A stretch of 64,000 nucleotides of DNA from Chitinophagales bacterium (GTDB lineage: Bacteria > Bacteroidota > Bacteroidia > Chitinophagales > Chitinophagaceae): contig JAIXKI010000006.1 in the NCBI GenBank assembly GCA_026936105.1, positions 1 through 64,000 of the forward strand, read 5' to 3'. The notes below the pieces were generated by a model that did not search any database, was not told where the DNA came from, and worked only from the letters and a program-made list of their open reading frames with translations. Below, one piece after another: positions 25,812-34,958 of the stretch; the stretch's first letter is position 1, and the number at the start of each line of letters is the position of its first letter. The position numbers and the translations under genes were made by a program.

Positions 25812-28800
25812 TCAATCTTTCCATATAGCTCCCACTCCTCCGTCCCAGAATTTTTTATTCAGTTCCGGGATGTCTTTTTCCAGCATTTCAGCTCCCCTGC
25901 TTTTAAAACCGGCCCACTTTGTATTCAGTTCTTTCAGCCTGTCCAGCGAAGGTTGATTAACTCTTGGAATATCACTAGCCGTCTGGTTTATCAGGAAAAA
26001 ATAATCAGCATTGAACTTGAGAGGGAAATTTTCAATATCATCATACACCAGTGTCCTGCGCTGTACCATTTCTTCATCCCATGCTTTCATTTTTTTTGCC
26101 AAAGCAGTTCCTTCAGCTTTCAGGGCTGTATATTTATCACTCGTCATCGTAGCCAGTAAAGATTCCAGTTGCTTTCTTTTTTCATTCAGCGTATTGATCA
26201 TTTTATGTATGGAAGTCATTTCATTTTCCATACCTGTCATCACCCTGTCGTATTCTTTGTAAGTGGCTATATCGGTAGGATATAAAGGATTGGCAAGGAT
26301 CTCTGATTCGGTCATCACTTTTTGTCCACTTGCCGTTAAGACAACAGAATATTTTCCCGGAATGGCTTTATGTCCCCGAAAACTTCCTTCCATATAGATA
26401 TCAGGAACGCCAACCATAGTGGGATAACGCATATCCCAGACAAACCTGTTCAGCCCTTTGTTTTTGCTCAATACAGGATCTGCCGGCGGGGCGCCATCCC
26501 ATTTTCTGTATGTGCTGTCGCTTTTTGAACTGAAGGTACGGATGAGCTTTCCGGATGCATCCCTGATCTCCATTGTAAGAACATCTGAGTCTTTAAGAGC
26601 AGGAAGCTGATAATAGATCACAATTCCTGTGGAGGGGTTCACACCCTGAAGCACATCCAGCCCGGTGAAATCAGGATTGTTTTCATCCAGCTCACTATGT
26701 CCATTGACCAGGTACGCAGGCGATGGCTTGAATAAAGTGAAGGATGAGTCTTTTTTATATTGGCGTATCACACTCAGATCATCAAGGATCCAGAATGAAC
26801 GTCCTGAAGTGGCTGCGATCAGGTTGCCTTTATACACTTTCAGGTCATGAATGGGAGTAACAGGCAGGTTCAACTGAAATGGCTCCCAGTTCTTTCCTCC
26901 ATTCCATGATATGTAAACACCCGTTTCTGTGCCTGCATACAGAAGATCTTTTCTTGTATCATCTTCTCTCACTACCCTGGTGAAAGCTCCGTCGGGAATG
27001 CCATTGTTGATGGCGGTCCACGTCTTTCCGTAATCAGTGGATTTATACAATCCCGGCCTGTGGTCGTTGAACTTGTAACGTGTGGTAGCAATGTAAACCG
27101 CTCCTTTATCAAAAGGAGAAACTTCAATAGCATTGATCAGGCATTCCTGCAATCCAGGGGGAGTAATATTTGTCCAGGTACTGCAATTATCTTTGGTAAT
27201 ATAGACCAGGCCATCATTGCTGCCTGTGTAAATGACTCCTTTTTCATGAGGTGATTCCATGATGTAAGAAAGCACTCCATAATTTTCTGCACCCACCGCT
27301 TCATTGGTAAACGGGACACCAGGCCTTCCCTGTTTTTCTTTTTCGTTCCTGGTCAGGTCAGGAGAAACTTCCCTCCAGGTTCTGCCGGTATCTTCTGTTC
27401 GCAACAGGTATTGAGCGCCGTGATAAAAAACATTCGGCTCATGCTTGCTCCGGATGATCGGTGAATTCCAGTCAAACCTGTATTTCATATCCTTTGCATC
27501 GCGGCTCTCATATTGAATCGGCGCTGCCATTACATTGGTAGCAGCTCTTGCTTTCGTATTCAATACTTCAATAGTTCCCTGGTAACTTCCGCCCATGACA
27601 AGCTCAGGGTGATCCGGGTCAAATGCGAGGAATGCACTCTCTCCGCCTGCGGATGCACTCCATCCTGTATTGGTGATGCCGCCTCCGCCCAATGCCCGGC
27701 TTTCGATCTTAACAGAAGTGTTATCCTGCTGTCCTCCGTAAATATTATAAGGGAAAAGATTGTCCACATTGATACGGTAAAATTGTGCGGTGGGTTGATT
27801 GTCCTGGCTGCTCCATGTCTTTCCTCCGTTGAAAGTAATGGCAGCGCCTCCGTCATCCAGGATGATCATATTTTTTGAATTTCCCGGATTGATCCACAAG
27901 TCGTGATAATCTCCATGAGTATTTGAAATATCAACCCATGTTTTTCCTCCATCAATTGACTTGAATGCGGAAGCGCTCATCACGTACAAAGTATTCTCAT
28001 TGTTGGGGTCAGGGAACAATTCAATATAATACCAGGCCCTTTGAAGCAAATGATGATCATTGGTAACGTGGCTCCAGCTCTTTCCGGCATCGGTTGACAT
28101 GTAAAGCCCGCCGGCTTCTTTTTCAAAATCGCTTTCAATAAGCGCATATACTTTTTCAGAATTTGAAGGGCAAACAGCAATGGACATTTTCCCCATTTCC
28201 TTCGGCAACCCTTCGGTCATCTTTTCCCAGTGTTCACCGGCATCGGTTGATTTGTACAATCCGCTTCCCGGCCCGCCGCTGATCACCTGCCAGGGCAAAC
28301 GGCCGTGTTCCCACATGGCGGCATAAAGTATCATCGGGTTATTTGCATCCATGGATAATTCGGAGCAGCCCGTTTTATCATCCACATACAATACATTTTT
28401 CCAGGTAGCGCCTCCGTCCACAGATTTATAAATACCCCTGTCTTTCGTGTGCCCATACAAAGATCCCTGGGCAGCCACATAAACAATATCGGGATTCTTT
28501 GGATGAATGACAATCCGTGCAATATGCTCTGTAAGATCAAGCCCAATCTTTTTCCATGTCTTACCTGCGTCAGTAGATTTATAAACACCATCGCCATTGG
28601 AAGTCATCACTCCCCGAACTGCATGTTCCCCCATTCCCACATAAACAATATTAGGATCGCTCGGAGCCACAGCCACGGCTCCTACCGATCCCGTTTTGAA
28701 ATAACCGTCAGAAATATTTTTCCATGTCAGGCCGGCATCTTCCGTTTTCCACACTCCTCCGCCGGTAGTTCCCATATAATAAACCTGGGGATCCCCGATG

Positions 28801-28964
28801 ACACCTGTACCACAATTGGAGCGTCCTCCCCGAAATGGACCGATGCATCTCCATTTTACCGGTTTGAAATAACTGTTGAGGTCAGAATTATTCTTTACTT
28901 GTTGAGAATTTGAATTGAATACTGCGGGAAATAGCAGTACCCACATAAGCAGTCGTTTCAACAT
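25812..28964 (-). CDS. Secreted BNR/Asp-box beta-propeller (sortilin/VPS10-like) protein
   Basis: 1050 residues when started at the ATG at 28964 ('[21 protein letters not shown]', a signal peptide); the frame opens 15 codons earlier but without a credible start. Ten or more Asp-box repeats (SxDxGxTW type) are visible, such as '[13 protein letters not shown]', '[13 protein letters not shown]', '[13 protein letters not shown]', '[13 protein letters not shown]' and '[13 protein letters not shown]', giving a large ten-bladed-type propeller as in VPS10/sortilin and xyloglucanases. The last ~300 residues form a beta sandwich plus a helical segment ('[15 protein letters not shown]'-like region). No T9SS sorting domain. 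Such proteins are common in Bacteroidota; the ligand or substrate is unknown. Confidence 0.85.
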   Translation of the reverse strand: MLKRLLMWVLLFPAVFNSNSQQVKNNSDLNSYFKPVKWRCIGPFRGGRSNCGTGVIGDPQVYYMGTTGGGVWKTEDAGLTWKNISDGYFKTGSVGAVAVAPSDPNIVYVGMGEHAVRGVMTSNGDGVYKSTDAGKTWKKIGLDLTEHIARIVIHPKNPDIVYVAAQGSLYGHTKDRGIYKSVDGGATWKNVLYVDDKTGCSELSMDANNPMILYAAMWEHGRLPWQVISGGPGSGLYKSTDAGEHWEKMTEGLPKEMGKMSIAVCPSNSEKVYALIESDFEKEAGGLYMSTDAGKSWSHVTNDHHLLQRAWYYIELFPDPNNENTLYVMSASAFKSIDGGKTWVDISNTHGDYHDLWINPGNSKNMIILDDGGAAITFNGGKTWSSQDNQPTAQFYRINVDNLFPYNIYGGQQDNTSVKIESRALGGGGITNTGWSASAGGESAFLAFDPDHPELVMGGSYQGTIEVLNTKARAATNVMAAPIQYESRDAKDMKYRFDWNSPIIRSKHEPNVFYHGAQYLLRTEDTGRTWREVSPDLTRNEKEKQGRPGVPFTNEAVGAENYGVLSYIMESPHEKGVIYTGSNDGLVYITKDNCSTWTNITPPGLQECLINAIEVSPFDKGAVYIATTRYKFNDHRPGLYKSTDYGKTWTAINNGIPDGAFTRVVREDDTRKDLLYAGTETGVYISWNGGKNWEPFQLNLPVTPIHDLKVYKGNLIAATSGRSFWILDDLSVIRQYKKDSSFTLFKPSPAYLVNGHSELDENNPDFTGLDVLQGVNPSTGIVIYYQLPALKDSDVLTMEIRDASGKLIRTFSSKSDSTYRKWDGAPPADPVLSKNKGLNRFVWDMRYPTMVGVPDIYMEGSFRGHKAIPGKYSVVLTASGQKVMTESEILANPLYPTDIATYKEYDRVMTGMENEMTSIHKMINTLNEKRKQLESLLATMTSDKYTALKAEGTALAKKMKAWDEEMVQRRTLVYDDIENFPLKFNADYFFLINQTASDIPRVNQPSLDRLKELNTKWAGFKSRGAEMLEKDIPELNKKFWDGGVGAIWKD

Positions 28965-29304
28965 AAAGCAGATTTTGTATGGAAATATAAACACAATTTG
29001 GCAAATCAAAATTTTTTGTCCTGATCTGTTTATAAATTTTAGGATAGCCCTTGTTAAATTATTCAGGGCACGGCCATATATAAGTCATAAAGGCCTTTTA
29101 CTAAAAACCATAAAACTTCATTTAAGTATAACCGTGTAAAATTTCTGTAACATACCCATCAGATACAGGCCTCTTTACTCATGAAGCTTTGAGAGCAGAT
29201 AATTTTTCTTTTTTGGTCGTTGAAAGATGCTGCCTCTTATAAAATTTCAACACCGGTAAATTTTATTTTATCCTAACTTCATTCATCCCTTAAAAAAATT
29301 CTGT
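28965..29304. other. 340-bp divergent promoter region
   Basis: It lies between the minus-strand BNR protein and the plus-strand M24 peptidase. The minus strand carries TATATTTC near 28985, one base from the TAnnTTTG consensus. No ORF or RNA gene is recognised. Confidence 0.35.
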
Positions 29305-30582
29305 ATGAAAGTTAAAAGAAGAGAATTCATCAATTTGTCCGCCCTGGCTGCAGGCGGCGTGGTGGCAGGCATCAGCGCCTGTAATACAAATGAAAAAACA
29401 AAAGAAACATCAGCTGATTTCAGCGGACTTAAATCCATGACCGCTGATGTGGCGCCCATCACCCTGGAAGAAAGAAAGTCAAGAATTGCCAAAGCACAGC
29501 AATTACTTACGGAGCAAAACATCGGAGCGCTTATTCTTGATTCAGGAACTTCACTTGTTTATTTCACCGGAATTCATTGGTGGCCGAGCGAACGCACCAT
29601 GGTAGCGATCATTCCTGCAAAGGGAGATCCGTTTTATGTTTGCCCCGGCTTTGAAGAAGACAGATTAAGGGAACTGATCACCATCGGAAACAAAGTCTAT
29701 GCCTGGCAGGAAGATGAGAGCCCTTACCGGCAAGCTGTAATTGCTTTGAAAGATGCAGGTATTTCATCAGGAAAAATTGCGATGGAAGAGCGATTGCGTT
29801 TCTTCGTATTTGACGGTATCAGGCAGGAAGCTTCACAATACAATTTTGTCAGCGGCACTCCCATCACCATGCCTTGCAGGCTGATCAAATCAAAAGCGGA
29901 GCTGGCATTAATGCAGAAGGCCAGCGACATCACCGTTGAGAGCATAAAATATGGCATCAGCCAGATGTATGAAGGGATGACACAGAATGAACTTGCTGCC
30001 ATCATTGCCGGCGCACACGAAAAACTGGGAGGCAGCTCCGGAGGCGGATTGGTACTCTTTGGAGAATCATCTGCTTTTCCTCATGGCAGCATCAAACCAA
30101 AAACATTGAAGAAAGGTGATATTGTATTGATGGATTGCGGATGCCAGGTTCAGGGTTATTCATCCGACATCACCAGGACGGTGGTTTTTGGCGCTGAGCC
30201 TACCAAACGCCAACTTGAAATATGGGAATTGGAAAAGAAATCACAATTAGCCGGCTTCAATTCTGCCAGGATCGGAGCAGCCTGTGAAGATGTAGATGCA
30301 GCCTGCCGGAAAGTGATCACCGATGCAGGCTTCGGCCCGGGTTACAAACTACCCGGCCTGCCTCACCGCACCGGCCATGGCATTGGCATGGACGGGCATG
30401 AATGGGGCAATATGGTAAAAGGAAACAAACAACTGATACAGCCGGGAATGTGTTTCAGCATTGAGCCCACCGTTGCCATTCCGGGAGAGTTCGGCGTAAG
30501 AATGGAAGACTGTTTTTACATCACTGAGGATGGAGCCAAGTCATTTTCGCCTATGGCAAAATCCATTTCAGAACCTTTTTAA
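29305..30582 (+). CDS. M24-family metallopeptidase (Xaa-Pro aminopeptidase-like), Tat lipoprotein
   Basis: 425 residues. The N-terminus 'KRREFINLSALAAGG' is a twin-arginine signal, followed by a lipobox-like 'ISAC' with Cys26, so it is probably folded in the cytoplasm, exported by Tat and lipid-anchored. An N-terminal creatinase-like domain is followed by the pita-bread catalytic domain: metal ligands are seen as Asp in 'LMDCGCQVQGYSSDITRTV', His in 'GHGIGMDGHEW', Glu in 'SIEPTVAIPG' and Glu in 'RMEDCFYIT'. The family removes N-terminal residues before proline, usually with Mn. The first metal Asp sits in an unusual 'DCGCQ' context. It ends 8 bases from the convergent monooxygenase gene. Confidence 0.9.
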   Translation: MKVKRREFINLSALAAGGVVAGISACNTNEKTKETSADFSGLKSMTADVAPITLEERKSRIAKAQQLLTEQNIGALILDSGTSLVYFTGIHWWPSERTMVAIIPAKGDPFYVCPGFEEDRLRELITIGNKVYAWQEDESPYRQAVIALKDAGISSGKIAMEERLRFFVFDGIRQEASQYNFVSGTPITMPCRLIKSKAELALMQKASDITVESIKYGISQMYEGMTQNELAAIIAGAHEKLGGSSGGGLVLFGESSAFPHGSIKPKTLKKGDIVLMDCGCQVQGYSSDITRTVVFGAEPTKRQLEIWELEKKSQLAGFNSARIGAACEDVDAACRKVITDAGFGPGYKLPGLPHRTGHGIGMDGHEWGNMVKGNKQLIQPGMCFSIEPTVAIPGEFGVRMEDCFYITEDGAKSFSPMAKSISEPF

Positions 30583-30590
30583 AAAAAGAG

Positions 30591-31622
30591 TCAGCCTTTT
30601 AATGCATCCCTTACTTTAGGAGCAATTTTATTCCCGAAGATCTCAATGGACTTCATCAGTAATGAATGAGAAGGTCCGCCCACATCCATGTGAGCAGAAA
30701 AACGGGTAAGGCCAAATAGCTCCTGCAAGTATAAAATTTTTTCAATGGCTTCGCTTGCATCACCGATGATCAGGTGACCGTTCTTTCCCCTGCCCAGTTC
30801 GTATTGCCGCTTTTCGTATGCGGGCCAGCCGCGGGTGATGCCCACTCTGTTCATCTGCGATGAATAAACAGGGTAATATTCTTCAGCAATTTTTTTGCTG
30901 TCCTCACCGAAGAACGCATGCATGTGCACTCCGACACGGAATTTTTTCTTATCAAATCCGTAATGCTCATAGGCTTTTCTGTAGTACTCAAACAATGGAT
31001 TGAAACGAACCGGGTCACCGCCAATGATTGCGAAGATCACCGGAAGCCCATACTTTCCTGCACGTACCACGCTTTCAGGCGTGCCGCCTACGGCCACCCA
31101 GATATCAAGATGATCATTCACAGCACGGGGTAAGATCAACTGATCCTTCAATGGGAGCCTGAATTTTCCTTTCCAGGTTATCGGGCTCTCATTATTTATT
31201 TTTACCAGCAGTTCCAGCTTCTCTTCAAACAGTTCATCATAATCTTCCAGCTTATAACCATACAAGGGAAAAGATTCTATGAAACTTCCCCTGCCTGCCA
31301 TCAGCTCTGCCCTGCTATTGGAAATATGATCAATCATGGCAAAGCTTTCATACAACCGTACCGGGTCGGATGAACTCAATACGTTCACAGCACTGCCCAG
31401 TTTTATGTTTTTTGTCACGGTGGATGCCGCTGCTAAAATTATTTCAGGCACCGGTACTGCATAGTCGGGGCGATGATGTTCACCGATACCGAAGAAATCA
31501 AGGCCGGTTTCATCCATCAGTTTTACTTCTTCAATGATTTCTTTTAACCGCTGCCCGGCAGGTTGCGGTTTCCCGCTGCTGTCGTAATGATTGTCGCCAA
31601 ACATGCTGATACCAAGTTCCAT
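30591..31622 (-). CDS. LLM-class flavin-dependent oxidoreductase (luciferase-like)
   Basis: 344 residues from the ATG at 31622 (a TTG 3 codons upstream is less likely). The luciferase-like TIM-barrel pattern is clear: 'GLDFFGIGEHHRPDYAVPVP', 'NIKLGSAVNVLSSSDPVRLY', 'HISNSRAELMAGRGSFIESF', 'DIWVAVGGTPESVVRAGKYG' and the C-terminal 'GHLIIGDASEAIEKILYL'. Members use reduced FMN and oxygen to oxidise small substrates. It resembles the broad 'LLM flavin oxidoreductase' group related to bacterial luciferase alpha, but no partner flavin reductase is nearby, so substrate and pathway are unknown. Cytoplasmic. Confidence 0.9.
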   Translation of the reverse strand: MELGISMFGDNHYDSSGKPQPAGQRLKEIIEEVKLMDETGLDFFGIGEHHRPDYAVPVPEIILAAASTVTKNIKLGSAVNVLSSSDPVRLYESFAMIDHISNSRAELMAGRGSFIESFPLYGYKLEDYDELFEEKLELLVKINNESPITWKGKFRLPLKDQLILPRAVNDHLDIWVAVGGTPESVVRAGKYGLPVIFAIIGGDPVRFNPLFEYYRKAYEHYGFDKKKFRVGVHMHAFFGEDSKKIAEEYYPVYSSQMNRVGITRGWPAYEKRQYELGRGKNGHLIIGDASEAIEKILYLQELFGLTRFSAHMDVGGPSHSLLMKSIEIFGNKIAPKVRDALKG

Positions 31623-31740
31623 AATTTTCAATTTAAGCCAAAGTTACAAACAGGTACCCTTAGACATTGCCGGCCGTATGAAATAAAACAATAAAAAAGT
31701 TTCATTATCATCGTCAGCTAAGTCCATTACTTAGTTGATA

Positions 31741-31772
31741 TTTTTAAGCAGGGGCATGCCCCTGCTTAAAAA
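31741..31772. repeat. Perfect 32-bp palindrome, terminator-like
   Basis: The sequence is fully self-complementary, with a GC-rich core (GCAGGGGCATGCCCCTGC) flanked by T5AA and TTA5. On either strand it gives a long stem followed by a run of T, so it could work as a bidirectional terminator. It lies about 120 bases upstream of the start of the minus-strand monooxygenase gene, so it does not terminate that gene. A perfect even palindrome with no loop is unusual for a terminator and could also be a protein-binding site. Confidence 0.6.
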
Positions 31773-31823
31773 AGTTGGTTTGTAATTTTGATTTTATTTC
31801 CGATAAAACAAAAAGAAACCAAT

Positions 31824-31919
31824 ATGAAAAAATCTAAATCAATTCAAATAAAACAGCTCATTGAAATTATTCAAGAGCCTGAAGCGATTCAAATTTCATC
31901 GCTTCAGCATGCTACCTAA
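31824..31919 (+). CDS. Possible 31-residue mini-ORF (weak)
   Basis: ATG at 31824 reads 'MKKSKSIQIKQLIEIIQEPE' and ends in a TAA at 31917-31919. A purine-rich AAAGAAACC lies just upstream. The peptide would be a short amphipathic basic helix, and its 3' half contains a 10-bp inverted repeat that would fold the message. It may be a leader peptide, a fragment of a lost gene or chance. No family is recognised. Confidence 0.2.
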   Translation: MKKSKSIQIKQLIEIIQEPEAIQISSLQHAT

Positions 31920-32698
31920 CTTGCAATAATGCTGGTCAACCAAATGTTGTAAAGTCAGTTGGCCACATTGGCCGGAGAACACGGCTATAAAGTTTATATT
32001 GTTGGAAGACGGGTACTTCTCATAATTTATTGCTTCTTTAAATAACGCAGGAATAAGTTAAGTAAACACTCCATGAAAAGGGGGAAAAAAATTTTCACCT
32101 TTCAGAACTGATAAGATGCGGGAAAAAAAATTTGTTGATTTTTTCAGAATATTCTACATATAAAGATTTCTTTACCAGGGTGACCTCTCTAACTTAACAA
32201 AGGAGTAATCTTTTTTTGCAGGTACATGAAACCCTTTCGTTCCTTCTATTGCAGCATGTTTTTAAATTAATGAAAATGAACAGCCATCGTCTATATTTTC
32301 GTTTGTCTTTCATTTGCAGTATTCCGAAAAAGTCATGAAATTATTCTTCGGATTTTTACTTAAAAAAAATTTGCACCAAGCGCATATAAACGCTGAAATC
32401 ATTGCCCAGACACGATTACAGCCAATTGCTTCCTTTTAGTGTTTATCCGCACCAATAATAACCATCATTTATTCATTGCATCTTTAAGAGTTATTCCTGA
32501 GTTTTGAGCAACCTTTACTCTTACTTTAAAGTCAGTCTGCAATGCAGCATGTATTTTTTTATGTAAGCGTAAAATTTTATAATCCAATAGAATGAAACCA
32601 AATTGTCCTGGAGATAAACAGGAACTAAAGAAATCTCAGAGGCACTGCCAATTTGGTAAGTTGTTTTTTCAATCCAATTTTTATTACCACCATCATTT

Positions 32699-34933
32699 AT
32701 GAAAAGCCAATTATTCATTACATTAATTTCTGCATTAGCCGCCCTGACAGTAAAGGCTGCCACTTATCCCGCACAATACGATATCGTTTATCATCGTATC
32801 AGTGTTACGGTTGATCCTGCGGTATCAGGCGCTCCCATTTCCAATGGCAGCGTCACCACTTATTTTAAGACCACAGCTCCTTCTATCACAAAAATCGGTT
32901 TCGACTTCAGGAGCAATATGACCGTCAGCTCGGTATTGTACCATGGAAGTTCTGTCAGTTATACCTTTGCAGGCAATGTCATTACGATCACTTTCCCTTC
33001 TGCAATAGCCATACAGGGAACCCTCGACTCTGTTACTATTAACTACAGCGGAACACCGGTTGCCCCTTCCACTACAGTTCCGAGCGGATACAATTCATCA
33101 TCTTCTAAAAAAGCAATGTACACTCTCGGTGAAGCCTATACAGGTTCTACCTGGTGGCCCTGCAAAGATTCATTATCAGATAAAATAGATTCAGTGGACC
33201 TGATAGTCACCACTCCATCTGCATACCGGGCAGCAGGAAATGGACTGGTTACCGAGCAGGTAGTGGGTCCTAACCGCATCTGCACCTGGAAAACAAGGTA
33301 TCATATCGCAACCTACATGATCAATTTTGCAGTTGCCGGCTATACCAATTATCAATATACAATTACTGCCGGCGCTGTGAACATGCCTGTTATGAATTAC
33401 CTGTACACTTCTTCACACAACAATGCTACCTACAAAGGTTATGTGGATGTAATAAAAAATATTATGCCGGTGTATGAGTCTGTACTCAATACCGAATATC
33501 CTTTTAAAAATGAGAAATACGGCATTGCAGATTGCTATGGCAGCTGGGGTGCGCTGGAAGTACAGTCCATGACCTTTACTTCTGCATTTGATGATTATAC
33601 TTTGGCACATGAGCTGGCTCACCAATGGTTTGGAGACAAACTGACCACCAATGACTGGCACCAGATCTGGTTAAATGAAGGTTTTGCCCAATATTTTCAA
33701 CAAGTTGTTTACCCGGAAAATTTAAAATCACCGGCGACTGCTGTAAGTCAAAGATCCAGTTTAAAATCATCTGTCAGCAACACTTCAACCACCTATGTCA
33801 GCGATATTTCCACAGTTGATAAAATTTTCATCGGCTCCGGTACCCAGCCTTATAATAAGGGAGCCATGATTTTATCCATGCTCCGCTCCTGGCTTGGTGA
33901 TACAAAATTTTTTGCCGCACTGCATAACTATCTGATTGCCCCCGGGCTTGCTTACAATTTTACTTCGGTAGATTCTCTCCAAAAATACATGCAGGCACAG
34001 GTGCAGAGTTTAGGATTCGACCTGACGAATTTCTTCAATGACTGGGTTTATAAAAAAGGTAGGGTAACCTATGCAGTAAAATACCAGTATGTGACTAACG
34101 GTGTATATATCCAACTGACGCAATCTCCTACATCCGGCGGGGCAGGTTATTTTGATATGCCTGTACCTATACGGATTCAAAACGGATCGGGGCTTGATAC
34201 TACGGTAGTGATCATTGATCAGCGTGGAAAATTATATAAATCCAATACGGGTTATACTTTCGGTACCAATGTCATTTACTATGGCTTGTCAGGAACGCCA
34301 ACCATAGCTCCTGTCCTTGACCCTAATAATGTAGTATTGGCTACAGCTAGTTCCATCACCAGCAGTGCTTCACTCAGCCCATTGATCACACTTCCATTCA
34401 GGCAAATAAGTCTGGATGCTGCAACTGACAAGCAAAAAGTAAATCTGAACTGGAAAATTGAAACCGATGAAGCTATGCAATTCATCGTACTTGAGAAAAG
34501 CCTGGACGGGACTAACTTTATTCCATTAAATTCTTTTAAGCCGGTTGAGACTTCGCATGAGGAATACCAGGGCACAACTTCAGATATCCTGACAACTTAC
34601 GTTCAATATTACCGGTTAAAAATAATAAAAGAGGACGGCTCATTTGTGTATTCCATAGTGAAGCAGGTAGTGGATAATTCTGCTACAGGCCGGCTGAGGA
34701 TTTCTCCCAACCCCACATCGAATGATATAACCATCAGCCTGCCCCCGGCATTCCATTCGGGGCAATTGAAATTGTTGATCAGCGATATCAGCGGGAAGCT
34801 GGTGAAAGAATCGTACCTGCAGGCAATGCCAACTATAAAAGTTGTAACTGAGGCTTTGACGCCGGGCATTTATAATATTCGTTTTATTAACCAAAACCAG
34901 GAACAATTGTATGGCCGGTTTATCAAACAGTAA
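32699..34933 (+). CDS. M1-family metallopeptidase with T9SS sorting domain
   Basis: 744 residues with signal peptide ('LFITLISALAALTVKA'). The gluzincin zinc site is seen as HELAHQWFG (His304, Glu305, His308) with the downstream third ligand in 'WLNEGFAQYF'. The substrate-binding GxMEN motif of aminopeptidases is replaced by 'WGALEVQSMTF', so exopeptidase specificity is uncertain. After the catalytic domain comes an Ig-like segment ('KVNLNWKIETDEAMQFIVLE') and a type A sorting domain at the end ('RISPNPTSNDITISL' to 'GIYNIRFINQ'), which sends the protein across the outer membrane through T9SS. The next gene shares the same C-terminal plan. Confidence 0.9.
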   Translation: MKSQLFITLISALAALTVKAATYPAQYDIVYHRISVTVDPAVSGAPISNGSVTTYFKTTAPSITKIGFDFRSNMTVSSVLYHGSSVSYTFAGNVITITFPSAIAIQGTLDSVTINYSGTPVAPSTTVPSGYNSSSSKKAMYTLGEAYTGSTWWPCKDSLSDKIDSVDLIVTTPSAYRAAGNGLVTEQVVGPNRICTWKTRYHIATYMINFAVAGYTNYQYTITAGAVNMPVMNYLYTSSHNNATYKGYVDVIKNIMPVYESVLNTEYPFKNEKYGIADCYGSWGALEVQSMTFTSAFDDYTLAHELAHQWFGDKLTTNDWHQIWLNEGFAQYFQQVVYPENLKSPATAVSQRSSLKSSVSNTSTTYVSDISTVDKIFIGSGTQPYNKGAMILSMLRSWLGDTKFFAALHNYLIAPGLAYNFTSVDSLQKYMQAQVQSLGFDLTNFFNDWVYKKGRVTYAVKYQYVTNGVYIQLTQSPTSGGAGYFDMPVPIRIQNGSGLDTTVVIIDQRGKLYKSNTGYTFGTNVIYYGLSGTPTIAPVLDPNNVVLATASSITSSASLSPLITLPFRQISLDAATDKQKVNLNWKIETDEAMQFIVLEKSLDGTNFIPLNSFKPVETSHEEYQGTTSDILTTYVQYYRLKIIKEDGSFVYSIVKQVVDNSATGRLRISPNPTSNDITISLPPAFHSGQLKLLISDISGKLVKESYLQAMPTIKVVTEALTPGIYNIRFINQNQEQLYGRFIKQ

Positions 34934-34958
34934 TCCTTTTATTACAATCAGTAATTCT

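Larger units (their letters stand above)
31623..32698. other. 1.08-kb region without a convincing gene
   Basis: Neither strand carries an ORF with recognisable protein sequence. It contains the 32-bp palindrome at 31741-31772, a 31-codon mini-ORF at 31824-31919 and, inside it, a 10-bp stem (CTGAAGCGAT at 31879-31888 with ATCGCTTCAG at 31898-31907). The rest is AT-rich, with several A-runs near 32080-32130 and 32360. It could be the graveyard of a lost mobile element or a region for a non-coding RNA; I cannot decide. Confidence 0.45.

Noticed and set aside
27513-27878. Plus-strand 121-codon ORF inside the BNR-repeat gene
   Set aside because: Antisense to Asp-box repeats; its cysteine/serine-rich translation is a shadow of the repeats.
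31741-32698. Insertion sequence in the gene desert
   Set aside because: No transposase fragment, matching terminal inverted repeats or target duplication could be seen.
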